From Morella rubra (Eukaryota; Streptophyta; Magnoliopsida; Fagales; Myricaceae): a stretch of 64,000 nucleotides of DNA. The stretch spans positions 717,692-781,691 of the forward strand of contig CM025853.1 of assembly GCA_003952965.2 (NCBI GenBank), given 5' to 3'. The first letter of the stretch is position 1. The number at the start of each line of letters is the position of its first letter. Shown here piece by piece: positions 12,446 through 23,129 of this stretch. The translations under genes and the position numbers were made by a program. The notes below the pieces were generated by a model. It did not search any database, was not told the origin of the DNA, and saw only the letters and a list, made by a program, of their open reading frames with translations.

Positions 12446-12594
12446 ATTAAGGACCAAATGGGTACTTCTGAAAGATTATGAACATATTTATTTCATCTAA
12501 TATGCGCGTGTCGATACAAGTATACTATATAACATATTTATCTTTCTCATAAATTATATTCATAGGTTAAATACCCATTTGGTCCTTTCAATTC
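12446..12594. mobile_element. short inverted-repeat element (MITE) just upstream of AMK5
   Basis: TTAAGGACCAAATGGGTA near 12449 is matched in inverted orientation by TACCCATTTGGTCCTTT near 12569, giving terminal inverted repeats around an AT-rich core of about 100 bp. No convincing target duplication was resolved. It starts about 140 bp upstream of the chosen AMK5 start codon, so it lies in the promoter or 5' UTR. Confidence 0.6.
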
Positions 12595-13389
12595 TTAGAC
12601 CGTCATATTAAAATGCAGAAACGTCTTTTCTACTTGGCTTCAAGACACTCTTGAGTTAGATAATCCTTCCACGGGCAAAACTTGAGTTACATGGCAAGCA
12701 AGGGAGGAGGAGTTACAATCTGCGCACACAACCGCCATATATGCAAGGGATTTTCTGTCGACAAGCAGCATCGAAGTTAAAGGTTTCCACGCATCCAAGG
12801 GAGGAGTGGAGTCCATGATCTGGTGCCCACTGCCCAGAACTGATTGTTTGTCTCAGTCCAGGCATGACAATGTCCTATAAGTCTCATATTCATCGACTGA
12901 AATTATAACTGACGGTTCAGGGCTTAAAACACTAACGATCTCTCACACGTCCTTCCTCCTTAACAATGCAAGGTTCACCCATTGGGGCCGCCGCGGGGGC
13001 GGGGGGGGCCTTCCTATAAATAAACATACATTCTAGCTGGTTAAGTTGTGGAAGAGAAGAAGAGAGGATATTGAGGTTCCTGAAGGATATTGAATCTCAA
13101 AACCACCCAAAAGAAATACAGAGTAAAAAGAATCTCAAAAGGTCCATCCTATACCAACTACCTCCACACTAAATGCAAATGAAGTTTTGCTACTGTCATG
13201 CCATGATTTCCATCTAATAAAGAATTAAGCAAACCTAGACAAATTTTTGTTATTACATTTTCTCTAGGTTCCTTAGCAAAGTAAACTGCTGCAAAGAAAC
13301 CACCATTGAACATCTTTTCAGGGTCGCAGTGTTTGTTCCTTGGATGACCACCAATGCTCTTCAATGTGGCTTCCTCCAGAGAAAGTTGT
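12595..13389. repeat. segmental duplication, left copy
   Basis: Blocks here recur at 26680-28511 in the same order and orientation: a segment ending TTCAAGACACTCTTGA, a segment with CATCCAAGGGAGGAGTGGAG (near 12800 and 27660), and the 3'-flanking DNA of the TMN gene (AATCTCAAAACCACCCAAAA near 13093 and 28109). The left copy lacks about 770 bp that the right copy has after 26745. On the minus strand the middle block carries PPLDAWK and AACRQK words resembling the start of a retroelement RNase H domain. Confidence 0.8.
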
Positions 13390-13585
13390 TCAATCAAGCT
13401 TCACCGAAGAGAACAAGTAATGCACAAACCAGAAAGATGAAAGGAACCCAACGATGCCCTGTGGCCAGCATGATTGCTATAGCCATGAAGAGTGAATATC
13501 CCAAGTAAAGAGTGGCTGAGATAGGTCCACTCAAACTCTTTAGATCGAACACGAGATAGTTTATGGAGTCCAAGACGATGTACTC
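13390..13585 (-). pseudogene. duplicated 3' end of a TMN (transmembrane nine) gene
   Basis: Reads, across small frame breaks, as the last 60-odd residues of the TMN protein: INYLVFDLKSLSGP, SATLYLGYSLFM, IMLATG, then the region ending at the TGA equivalent 13392-13390. It is a near copy of 28512-28690 in the same orientation, and similarity stops near 13585. It has no upstream TMN exons, so it is a fragment made by the segmental duplication, not a gene. Confidence 0.85.
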
Positions 13586-14106
13586 TTTTTACCTTTTTTT
13601 TGTTTTTTTCTCCGTCTCTCTTTTCCCCATCCCTTTTTTTCATCTTTTCTCTTCTCATAGTTCCCTCCTCCAGACAACCTTCACGCACACTCTCTCTCCT
13701 CTGTATTTCCCTTTTTTGGCCGATCAAAGTACACTCGTTATATTCTTTTGTAAAAGTATTTTAGAATATAAAGTATTTAATAAAATTTATAAAATAAATA
13801 TTCAAAATCTCAAAAAATCTTACACAATCATCAATATCTTTTACATAAATTTCAACTTTTCACATAAATTTCAACAACTTTTCACATAAATTTTAATATG
13901 TTTTTTTAAATCTAATAAATCTTTTCTCTTCGTACTTTTCCACCAAACTCTAATATTTTTTATTAAATAATTATATCAAATCATCTCTCTTACCTTTTTA
14001 CAAACTTCAATGAAAATCAAATATCTTAAAAACTTTTCAACAACCTTTACACAAAAACCTATATAACTCAAATCTACATAAACATTCACAATTCTATTAA
14101 AAATTT
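13586..14106. other. intergenic, AT-rich
   Basis: It starts with a pyrimidine-rich stretch (13587-13720), followed by AT-rich DNA with repeated CATAAATTTCAACTTTT-like words near 13840-13890. No gene was recognised. Confidence 0.5.
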
Positions 14107-14108
14107 TA

Positions 14109-14656
14109 GAGCCTTATTTGAGATTGGTATTGAGATTGAGATTGTGAGAGGGTCTCCTAGGCTTTATACCGGGTTTGTGATTCTTAGGATTGAGCGATGT
14201 AAGACCCTAATACTTACTTTCTTTTATTTGCAGCATTTAAAATAAATGTGTCAATCAGACGGTGGATCCCATTCTAGGGCCCATGCTATAAAAAAAAACT
14301 CTAGATAGACTCCATTCTAGAGCTCATGCTATAAAAGCAACTCTAGGTAAACCTTATTCTAGAGCCCATGCAATAAAAAATAACTTTAATTATATAACAT
14401 TTAAAAGTGTAGGGTCCCACATGCTGTGTTAATCAGACGGTGAAGTGCATTGTCAGTTGGAGAAACAAGAAACAATAATGTTTTTTGGTCTTTTAATTCG
14501 ACTTTTGACTTTGAGGCACCGCAAAGCCGGGAAGACGTTGATAGGTTGTGATGTTTGCAGAAACCAGCTAAGAATCCTAATACATCCAAACGCGGGAGAC
14601 TTAAGGCGAGACTTAAGTCTTAAAGCCAGAGTTCAATCCTAATTCCAAACAAGGCC
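14109..14656. mobile_element. MITE-like element with GCCTTGTTTGG-type inverted ends
   Basis: The left end GAGCCTTATTTGAGATTGG and the reverse-complemented right end GGCCTTGTTTGGAATTAGG match at roughly 20 of 24 aligned positions. TA is present on both outer sides (14107-14108 and 14657-14658), consistent with a TA target duplication. There is no transposase frame in the 548 bp. A 43-bp tandem repeat lies inside. The superfamily is not settled. Confidence 0.65.
14271..14398. repeat. 43-bp tandem repeat, 3 units
   Basis: ATTCTAG(G/A)GC(C/T)CATGC starts at 14271, 14314 and 14356, each followed by an A-run and CTCTAG- or ACTTTA-type tails. It lies inside the MITE-like element. Confidence 0.75.
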
Positions 14657-15531
14657 TAAAAATCTTACAATTTTTTTTTATAAAATGAAATAGAAAAAAA
14701 AAAACATACACTCACATTTCACTTTTCACATTCAATTTTTTCCTTTGCTTTTCTCTCTACCATTTTTCTCTCTTCTGTCACCAAGTAGTTGGCGATGCTC
14801 TATTCTCTCTCTTCTTCTCTTTTTATTTTCTTTTCTTCCATTGTTGCTACCTTGAAGCTCTCTTGAATATTCATTTTCACCTTTTAGATTAGTGTTCTCT
14901 ATGTTTTATGAATCTAATGTCTTGGATTTCAATTCCTAGGCATTAGAATTAATCAAGTTCTTACTCTTCCTTTTTTATTTTGTGTTCTTGAACGTTTGTG
15001 AATATTTTTGGTGTTTTTGCTTTCTTTAAGCTTGAATTTGAGTTGTAATGATGATTTATTACTTAATCCAAGATTCTTGTGAAGTTTTATTCAATTCTTG
15101 TCATTTACATTGCGCCATTTAATTTCGTTCTTTAAATTCCACTCTTATATTTTGTCATTTACTTTTCCGCCAATTAATTTCGTCCTTTACATTCCGCTTT
15201 TTAATTTCCGCTCTTTAATTTCCCGCTATTTACATTATGTCATTTAATTTTCATTCTTTACTTTCTACTATTTACGTTCCGTCATTTATATTCAGTCATT
15301 TATTCCCGTCATTTGCTTTAAACGTCTTTTCATTTGTAGTACTTTAATTTTGTTTCGAATTTCCAAAAATCCAAAAAATAAGAACCTGAACTGTGTTCAG
15401 TAACTTTTATCTTTCATTTTTGCACTCATTGCACATATCACCATTTTTAATTTCTTTTTTGTGAATATTATATCTCCTTTGTTCTTCGCAAGTTTGAAAT
15501 TAATCAATTTTCTCTAAGGAGATGATCTGGC
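14657..15531. other. non-coding DNA with degenerate ATTT(A/C) short-period repeats
   Basis: From about 15100 to 15330 it consists of irregular units of about 15 bp such as CGTCATTTA, CGCTCTTTAATTTCC and TTTACATTCCG. Upstream is pyrimidine-rich. Such arrays are seen in untranslated parts of plant LTR retrotransposons, but no LTR or polyprotein is visible here. No gene was seen. Confidence 0.5.
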
Positions 15532-16314
15532 CAGAGAGGGATCCAAGGGGGCGGGTGGGGGCTATCGCCTCCCCAAAATTTCAAAAAATCTCAGCACCCA
15601 CCCCCAAAACAGAAATTTTTTTCGTTAAAATAACATTTTCACCCCTCTAAATTTCAAAAAATCCCAACAACCATCCCAAAAACTTACATTTTTTCATTAA
15701 AATTATATTTTTACCCCTCAAAAACTTCAAAAAATTCCAGCAAATCTTATTTACGGCAATCTTTAGGAAATTAGCTTAATTTATAACAAATATTTTTACA
15801 CCTAAATAAGATAATACATAAGATTTTTATCTCTCTTTAAATTTAAAACTAAAAAATTGTGTCTTGGAGATCTCTAGCCATTCTAAATCACAACCAAATG
15901 ACAATATAAATCATTTTATATTTTTTTTCAAGTTTTTGGAAGGTAAAAATTATACAATTGGACAAAAAATTCTCACAAATAATATAATAAAATGATACAC
16001 TATTTAATGACTTTATCTTATCTTTATCTCTTCAACCTTCATTATTTACTACAATTTCTTTTATCCTTAAAATCACTATTAAACCATTTCAACTGTAATT
16101 CAAAGAGAAAGAATATTATCATTATATGATTTATGGTTTTTTATCACTAGAGACATAGTCCCTAGGTCAATAAATATGTTCAGTTTTTTTAATATATTTT
16201 TTTTATCTTAAAAATTATATTTATTGAATTATTATTACAACATATATAATAAGATATATAATTAAAAATTAAAATATTCAGCCCTCCTAATACAAATTCC
16301 TGGTACTGCAACTG
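15532..16314. mobile_element. non-autonomous hAT-like element (783 bp)
   Basis: Flanked by a perfect 8-bp target duplication GATCTGGC (15524-15531 and 16315-16322). The left end is CAGAGAGGGATCCAAGG; the right end read inward is CAGTTGCAGTACCAGG. The inverted repeats are short and imperfect, as in decayed hAT elements. There is no transposase frame and the interior is AT-rich. Confidence 0.78.
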
Positions 16315-16569
16315 GATCTGGCCTTTGGACTAATTATTATCTATCATTACTCCTATATTTGGGATAGCCTTTGCGCTACTCACTTTTGAGTCTAAGCTGA
16401 AGATTGCTCACACTTTGGGATCGCGGTCTTTCCAACACACAAGAGCTCTAATGGTAACTTAAAAATTTAAGTGTTATTTTAAGGATTAATTAGTCCACTA
16501 GACTCTAGGGTATTGTCCAATCTCAAACTTGTCCCTAAAGTAAGTATCATCCTAAATTGAACTTATAAT

Positions 16570-17864
16570 TTGAACGGCAGTGGCTTTCTTGAGTAATCTT
16601 TAAAGAAATAAATAAAAAAATTCATGACATATATACTGAATCGACTATTATATATATGTGTGTGTGTGATTGTCTTAATTCACATAATTTCCATCTTATC
16701 ATCATTTGCCCAATACGCCAAATTTTCTTTTATCGTTCATGCATGACTTCTGCATGTGTTCGCATTGTTGACTTATCATGATGCAATAAGCACCACTTGT
16801 TGAGATTTCATTGTCGCGTTCACACCACATGGGCAACAATGTCAAATTATAAGGGTAATATCATTTGCCCAATACACGTACGCCAAATTTTCCTTTCTAC
16901 ATCGATCGTACGTGCATGACTTCATGTCTTCACATATTATATTGTTGATTTATCATGATGCAATTAATAAGAACCACTTGTTGAGATAAGGGTCTAGCTG
17001 GAGGTTCGTTGAGTTAAACATTGTCAAGAGATACTACGGTAGTCCAAGTAAGTATCTCTTGAGCCGGCCGCCATAGCCGCGGCTTCTTTTCTTCATGTGT
17101 AATCTTTGCATGCATGCAGCCTATTCCATGCATGTATAAGCATCGCGGAAGGTGTTGTCAGCTTCTTTTTAGTCAACTTTTGCGTGCCTAGCTATTACAT
17201 GCTTAAGCATGTACGTAGAAAGCTCTTTGTAGGCAATTTTAATTTTAGAGCTACTTGTGATCCTTTTTCAAAGGGATTTTGTTGTCTAGATCTGTTACGT
17301 CACATTAAAGCTTCGTTGCGATTTTTTTTTTCTCTGACTAATGCGCATCGTGATTGTGAATCTACTACTTATCCTAAAAGTTTAAGCTGATAGAAAAAGA
17401 TAAATTTTATTAAGTGAATTATATTCTCTAATATTCTCACTCAAGTGTGGTCTGGATTTTCCTTTTATTAGGAAGTCAACATATAATATTTAATTGAAAT
17501 TGGGGTGAAGTGCGGAGTTAAGTCTCAAACTCAGAATCTTGACTTTGATACTATGTGAATATATATCACTTATACACTGATCCTAGCTAAAATGAAAATC
17601 AGAATGTAAGCGGCAGGATTCTATTAGTTAGAATATTTGGTTTAGTGGACATCAATCTCCTTGACTGATGGCCCTCGGTTTGTTTTTAACACTGCTAATT
17701 CCTTGCACTGTTAATCTTTATCTCTTTTTTTGGGGGGTAAATATTAATCTTTATCTTCACCAACCTTCGAACATCAGTTTTCTTTGGTGCAATGCAGTGG
17801 AGAACTAGCTAATGGGTAGGTTTCAACATTTTCGTGATAAAAAAATAAATCAATGTTGACGGAC
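16570..17864 (+). repeat. 5' flank of DUF247 copy 1 (left arm of a local duplication)
   Basis: Recurs at about 20680-21230 and 23300-24290: for example ATAATTTCCATCTTATCATC, GGTCTAGCTGGAGGTT, GCATGTA..GAAAGCTCTTTG, and the leader TTTTCTTTGGTGCAATGCAG just before the gene. The leader has an acceptor-like CAATGCAG followed by a G(T)AGG/GTTTC boundary, so the mature transcript may have a spliced 5' UTR. A (TA)n(TG)n run is at about 16650-16670. Confidence 0.75.
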
Positions 17865-19118
17865 ATGGAAGATTTCGCAGACTCAGTTGAAACCGGTGGT
17901 GATACTACGGAGATTCGTGTTTCTGCTGATCTCCCTTCTGGCGCAACACCAACTCCATGGGTCCAGAAATATGATCTCCCTTGAAGAAAGCCTTAAAAAT
18001 GCCATGAAAGAATTGGAGAAGGAAACATGAGATTGGTATTTGGAGAAATTTGAGGCCATAGAGCTTGATGCGTTTGTCGAGAAGATGGTTCTTGACTGTT
18101 GCTTCATCGTAGAGCTCCTGCACTCATACAAGGTACGTACCGATATGCTGCTAGCTACTTTAATTAAGCTATATATTAATTCTAAGTTGGTTTCTCTCAC
18201 TAATTCTCCTTTAGAAGTACTCAAGAGCTCCCCTTGAAGGCAACATTAACAATATTGCTTGAATTTTTGAAGCAGGAAAAAGACGTGGAGGACCCCGTTT
18301 TCAAAACGCGTTGGGACCAAATATAGCTCGTGATTTGCTTATGCTTGAGAACCAACTTCCTATGTTTGTTTTGCAGAAAATATTTCAGCTAGTAACAGAA
18401 GAAAGACTGTCGGCAAGCCATCTGAACAAGCTTGTTCTTGAATTTTTTGAACCTTTGAGTCCCGGGAAGGACCGACTGGCAGTCTGGCATATGACAATAC
18501 ATTAATGGAAGGCGCAAGCGAGTATCCACATCTATTAGCTTTGTTTCACTCTACATTCATTCGAAGGGTTAAAAAATACCAGCCTTTACCAATTGAAAAG
18601 AATGAAATGAAAGGATGTGTGATGAGCTTCCTGGGAAGGGTTGGGTTCACAATGCTAAAACACTTGTTTATGCAGGTGTTAGATTCACATATAAATCAGG
18701 TAACCTTCTGGACGCTGAGTTTGAGAAGAGTCGAGTGCCGATTCCTACGCTATTCATCGACGATGGCACGAGTACTGTATTGAGGAACTTGATAGCTTAT
18801 GAGCAGAGCAATAAAGATGCAGCACCGAGCTTTTCTTGCCTTGCAGTCTTCTTGGACAGCATAGTGGATACGGCCGATGATGTCAAGATTCTGCGAGACG
18901 CGGGGATTATCAAACAGGAAAAGGGTGGCAACGAGGAGGTGGTGCATCTTTTCAACAGTCTCACCAAAGAGCTGGAGATGAATGTGGAGGACTGCTACAT
19001 AAGCAAGCAGATATATGAAATCAACCTTCATTGTCGAGAGCATGCTAACATGGCTGGAATTCGTCGCCTTCTCTCCAGGCTGAACCTCAAGAATCTACAC
19101 GAAACATATGTTTCTTAA
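17865..19118 (+). pseudogene. UPF0481/DUF247 protein, broken copy 1
   Basis: ATG 17865 starts MEDFADSVETGGDTTEIRVS, but the frame closes within about 40 codons because roughly 240 bp present in copy 2 (about 24401-24641) are missing. Downstream the DUF247 body is recognisable: a TGA at 18028-18030 where copy 2 has CGA-type sequence, then WYLEKFEAIELDAFVE, CCFIVELL, an intron beginning GTACGT, IARDLLMLENQLPMFVL, and after a frame change LPGKGWVHNAKTLVYAGV, IPTLFIDDGTSTVLRNLIAY, ending at 19118. The C-terminal membrane helix normal for the family is lacking. DUF247 has no settled general biochemical function; some grass members control self-incompatibility, which is not evidence for that role here. 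Confidence 0.85.
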
Positions 19119-19680
19119 TTCGTCGCCTTTTCTCCAGGCTGACGATTATCTTGAAACTCTGGCAATTCCACGAAGATAGTAAAGGAAAGGCGCCTCCGCC
19201 TCCGTCTACGGACTTCTATAATTGAGTAGAGGAAGCAAAAACATGTACACCTGGAGAATGGTTGACATGGTAGTGGTACACTGGTACTGTAATTTGATGA
19301 TTTAGCCACATGTCATTTTGGCTATCGCTTTTTAGGATATGTAGAAGTGTGTATTTGATCAATTTTACCTTCCAAGCTTCATGAACGCTGGGAAGCTGTC
19401 ATTAGGATATATCCTGTGGGTCTCTCTGCATCCCAGTAGTCTTCTTTGTTTTTTCAGTATGTTATATATGTTTGAACCAAGTCAGGTGTGTGTGTTTTAT
19501 TGTTCCTTCCCCAGATCCATATGTATCATGTTCGAATTTCCAACACTTAAGTATGTTTTGGTATTACAGTTGTCCACATTAAGGTCAGGAGGAATAGAAG
19601 GGCGGATACAGGCATGTATTTCATTGTCAACTTTTTTGCCCTGATCAATAAATTACTAGAAAATTAATGGGGAATTCTCT
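19119..19680 (+). repeat. 3' flank of DUF247 copy 1
   Basis: Duplicated at about 25900-26460 with high similarity (GTATTTCATTGTCAACTTTT at 19616 and 26393). Contains a CCGCCTCCGTC short repeat near 19196. It marks the right edge of the duplicated block. Confidence 0.8.
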
Positions 19681-19809
19681 TCCTTCAATTCTGTGTCCCA
19701 TATGACATACATACTTTACTATCTTCTAACAACCTCTCTACATAATTATAAATGCAATTCAGAACATAAAGATTCCACTATTTTTAATCAGAAAGTTCCT
19801 AACAAATTA

Positions 19810-20020
19810 ACAATTTCTAAATTTAAATAGAGAATTGGGGAATTCAAATTCAAAAGAAAATAAAATCTCACCTAAAAATTCTCTCTCTATTACCCAACAA
19901 TTCTTAATTTACATTTAAATTCTTAATTTGCATTTAAAAAGAGAGTTGAGAAAATTCAAATTGAAATGGAAACAAAATCTCACCTAAAAATTCTCTCCCT
20001 ATCACCAACAATTCTTAGGG
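19810..20020. repeat. about 115-bp tandem duplication
   Basis: Two copies share AAAATCTCACCTAAAAATTC followed by CTATTACCCAACAATTCTTA or CTATCACCAACAATTCTTAG. AT-rich and non-coding, between the two DUF247 blocks. Confidence 0.7.
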
Positions 20021-20397
20021 ATATTTGTTTCTATGATTCACAAAAATTTGCATTTAAAGAGTTCAAATGAAAAAAAAATCAATTTTGGATTGATTATCAT
20101 ATTGAAGGATAATTTTAAAACCTCTATTAATTAATATTGATGGTTTCTTTGAATATATAGTCAACTAATTAATTAATAAATATTTCTTTTATAATTGATC
20201 ATAATGTATTTGAAAATTTATTGATGAAATTTTTATTTGCAATTGATGTATGTGGAAATCCATTAATGAAAATTTTATTTCGATCAATTTAATAAGATTT
20301 TAATTTCATAATTCATCGTAATACGATTATCTGTGCACACATTAATTTTAATACGAGCGAACGGCTAATCAATGCCGAACTAAAAATTCGTCAATTA

Positions 20398-20436
20398 TTT
20401 TTGTCCATTGGCATGCGTTATGCCAACGGACAAAAA
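20398..20436. repeat. 17-bp perfect-but-one hairpin
   Basis: Arms TTTTTGTCCATTGGCAT (20398-20414) and ATGCCAACGGACAAAAA (20420-20436) pair with one mismatch around a 5-nt loop. An outer inverted pair, AATTCGTCA near 20385 and TGACGAATT near 20489, brackets it, suggesting a fold-back element about 110 bp long. Confidence 0.7.
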
Positions 20437-21190
20437 AGAATTGAGCAGGCTCTTTCGTGGCAGGTGTACAGACATAAAGAACTGAGCGTGACGAATTCAA
20501 AATTTGTTACCCAAAGCCTTTCCTGACCACTCGTATTACAATTCCTCTCCCCATGGATGCATCTCGTCTTGTCTCGTCTTCAGTAATTACTACCACGTCA
20601 TATTTTGCGGTTCTATTGATGCCCTTGATCATGACTGGCCCTCGCGTTGCGCGTACGGCCAGTGGCTTCTTATCTTGGGTAATCTTTAAAGAAATAAATT
20701 CATGAAATATATATTGAATTGACTATTTTATATATATATGTCATGACTCTCTTAATCCACATAATTTCCATCTTATCATCATTTCCCAAATATACGCCAA
20801 ATTTAATTTCCTTTCTCCTTTACGCATGACTTCCATCGTCAATATGTCTTCTCATTGTTGAGTGCCTGTCATGATGCAATAAAAAAGCACCACATGATGC
20901 AATAAATAAGCACCACTTGTTGAGGTTAATCATTCTCGCGTTCACACTAGTGGGCAACTATATAAATAAGGGTCTAGCTGGAGGTTTGTTGAGTACTAAA
21001 ACATCGTCAAGAGATACTACAGTAGTCTGGTATTTGTCTCTAGATCTTGAGCCGCCATAGCCGCGGCTTCTTTTCTTCATGTGTAATCTTTGCATGCACG
21101 CAGTCTATTCCATGCATATATAAGCACCACTGAAGGTAATTGTCAGCTTCTTTTTAGTCAGCTTTTGCGTGCCTATTACACGCTTAAGCA

Positions 21191-21325
21191 TGTAGGAAGC
21201 TCTTTGGCTGGGGTTTTCTCTTCAGAAGCCAAAGAGCTTTCTACATAAGTTAGCTTAAGCATGTAGAAAGCTCTTAATTTTTAATTGGCTGGGGTTTTCT
21301 CTTGAGAAGCCAAAGAGCTTTCTAC
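21191..21325 (+). ncRNA. tandem hairpins (candidate small-RNA precursor)
   Basis: Arms TGTAGGAAGCTCTTTGGCT (21191-21209) and AGCCAAAGAGCTTTCTACA (21227-21245) pair over 19 bp with one mismatch around a 17-nt loop. A second related unit follows at about 21261-21325 with an 11-bp interruption in its left arm. The equivalent place in the left duplication arm (near 17203-17230) has only the single arm GTAGAAAGCTCTTTG, so the fold-back arose in this copy. It matches no miRNA I recognise; expression is unknown, and the RNA status is inference. Confidence 0.35.
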
Positions 21326-21372
21326 ATAAATTAGCATAGTCGTTGTTTACAAGTTCGGTTGCTGTATGAAGT

Positions 21373-22954
21373 CATAGTGTGTAAAGTAGTGTAAAGTGAA
21401 GGCCTGAACTAAATATAGACAATCCGACGGTTGAAATCGTGGCATGCACCTCATTTAATGAAGATACCCATCCCCCTAACTTCTTCTCAACATTGTTTTG
21501 AACAATCTTTTAGCATGCCAGGCGTTTGCGGTGAAGTAGAGAAGACTAGTTTGGTTTTTCTTTTCTTTTCTTTTCCTTCGGAAGGAGATCTGAGTGAAAC
21601 GAGGAGATGAGATTTTAACTACCCTCTCTCCTCCATTTCTTTCTCTCCTCTGCCACAAAGAGAAACTCAGATCCATAAAAATGGATTTAGTTCTTTGATT
21701 TTCTAAAGAACTCCGCATTTGGTTCTTTTCTTTTGTAAGCAAGGCGTCGACACAAAAAATGGAGTTAGTTTGCTTACAGAATTTGAAATGACCACCTTGA
21801 ATTACTGCTGGATTTCTGTCGGAACGTGGTCCTCCCCCACACGGCTGTTCGGACTTCGGATCCACCCTTGTCCACATTCTCGCTTTTGCTATCCTTTGAT
21901 CTTTATTATCCTGTCCTTGTGACATGCTATCTCCCACTAGAGACATGACATCTACAGCAAGTAATGGACTTTGACATCTGCTCGGAGCGGTAGCAAATGC
22001 TTTAATTAAGCTTCAAGGTCTCGAGCAAAACTGGAAGCAAGGCAGAGAGAAGCGCCACTCCCATCTCGGCGGCCATTTTTTTTTTTTTTTGCTATGGAAG
22101 AACGACGAAAGAAGGAAGGTAGGGAGGAAGATGGGACGGAAGACAAAGTGGGAGAATAGTTTTTTAGTAAGATTGGGTGCCGGAACGGATGAAACCGGAA
22201 TGACGATACTTACTGGAATGTAATTTTTTTTTTGTTTCGGTTTCATTTCGGTAAATACCAGAATATAATCGAAACGGAACTGTAATTTTCAAAGTTAGAA
22301 CCGAAAATTCCGGTTCCGCATGTGAACTTTTTTGGACATATTTTTTTGGGCCCTAATGAGTCAAAAATGTTTTTTAAACCGAATTTTTGGAAGATTTTTC
22401 TATTATTCATCATAAATTAACAATAAATGTAAAAATTCATTTAAAATATAGATTCTAAAATAAAAATTCAAGCAAATTTCCATATGTTATACTTTATTTT
22501 GAGCCATAATTTTTTTTTTTAAAAAAAGGGGAACCGGAAATTTCAATATTTTTTATTTATATATTATCCATCATAAATTAACAATAAATGTAAAATATTC
22601 ATTCAAAATCTAGATTATAAAATAAACATTCAATTAAATTCCATATCTTATACTTTATTTTGAATACTATTTTTATTTTATTTTTAAAAACAAATCGAAA
22701 TCTGAAATATCGGTAATTCCGCCGAAAATTCCAGTTCCTGTTCCGATTCTGAAAATTACCAAAAATGACTTTTCGGTTCCAATTCCATTATATGCAAAAA
22801 TAAGAACCAAATTTTCAGAATCGAAAGTGGAACTGAAAATTCTATTCTTATCGAAATTTTTGCCCACCCTTATTTTTTCAAGTGTTACGATCTCAACTGT
22901 AGAATTTTCTACATTTAATAAAAGTCTTCACTTCACACTGCTTCACACATAATG
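21373..22954. mobile_element. long-TIR (Mutator-like) non-autonomous element
   Basis: The left end from 21373 (CATAGTGTGTAAAGTAGTGT) and the reverse complement of the right end (CATTATGTGTGAAGCAGTGT) align for about 70 bp, to TTGAAATCGTGGCA and TTGAGATCGTAACA respectively, at roughly three-quarters identity. No transposase frame was recognised, and no clean 9-bp target duplication was found. It explains most of the extra DNA separating the halves of the right duplication arm. A second element is nested inside it. Confidence 0.6.
22169..22873. mobile_element. nested AT-rich element with GGGTG(C/G)GC-type inverted ends
   Basis: The left end TAAGATTGGGTGCCGGAAC and the reverse-complemented right end TAAGGGTGGGCAAAAATT are related; the TAAGGGTGGGCA end is common in plant hAT elements. 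The flanks TTTTTTAG and TTTTTTCA could be a weak 8-bp duplication. Internally ATCATAAATTAACAATAAAT recurs at about 22409 and 22571 (162-bp direct repeat), and CGGTTCC/GGAACCG words repeat near both ends. Confidence 0.55.
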
Positions 22955-23129
22955 GCTTGGTACAGTACCGAACTCCGTTGTTTACTTCTAGGCAATGTTT
23001 TTGTATCATAACCAAGCATGTGATTTTAGTGATATGACCTTACTATCACGAGGGGCCGCCACTTCAACCAAGGCTGCACCGTAGTTGTCATCGGTTTCTT
23101 TGGCTCCCGAACGTTGTTCTTGGTGGGCC

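Noticed and set aside
13158..13397. 79-codon minus frame, with a related frame at 28219-28476
   Set aside because: It starts inside the last TMN codons and covers its 3' UTR in both duplication copies. The right copy is interrupted by an insertion, so there is no sign of protein-level constraint.
21476..21946. 156-codon minus frame inside the Mutator-like element
   Set aside because: Basic, low-complexity translation without transposase or other motifs; the plus strand has only short frames. Treated as chance.
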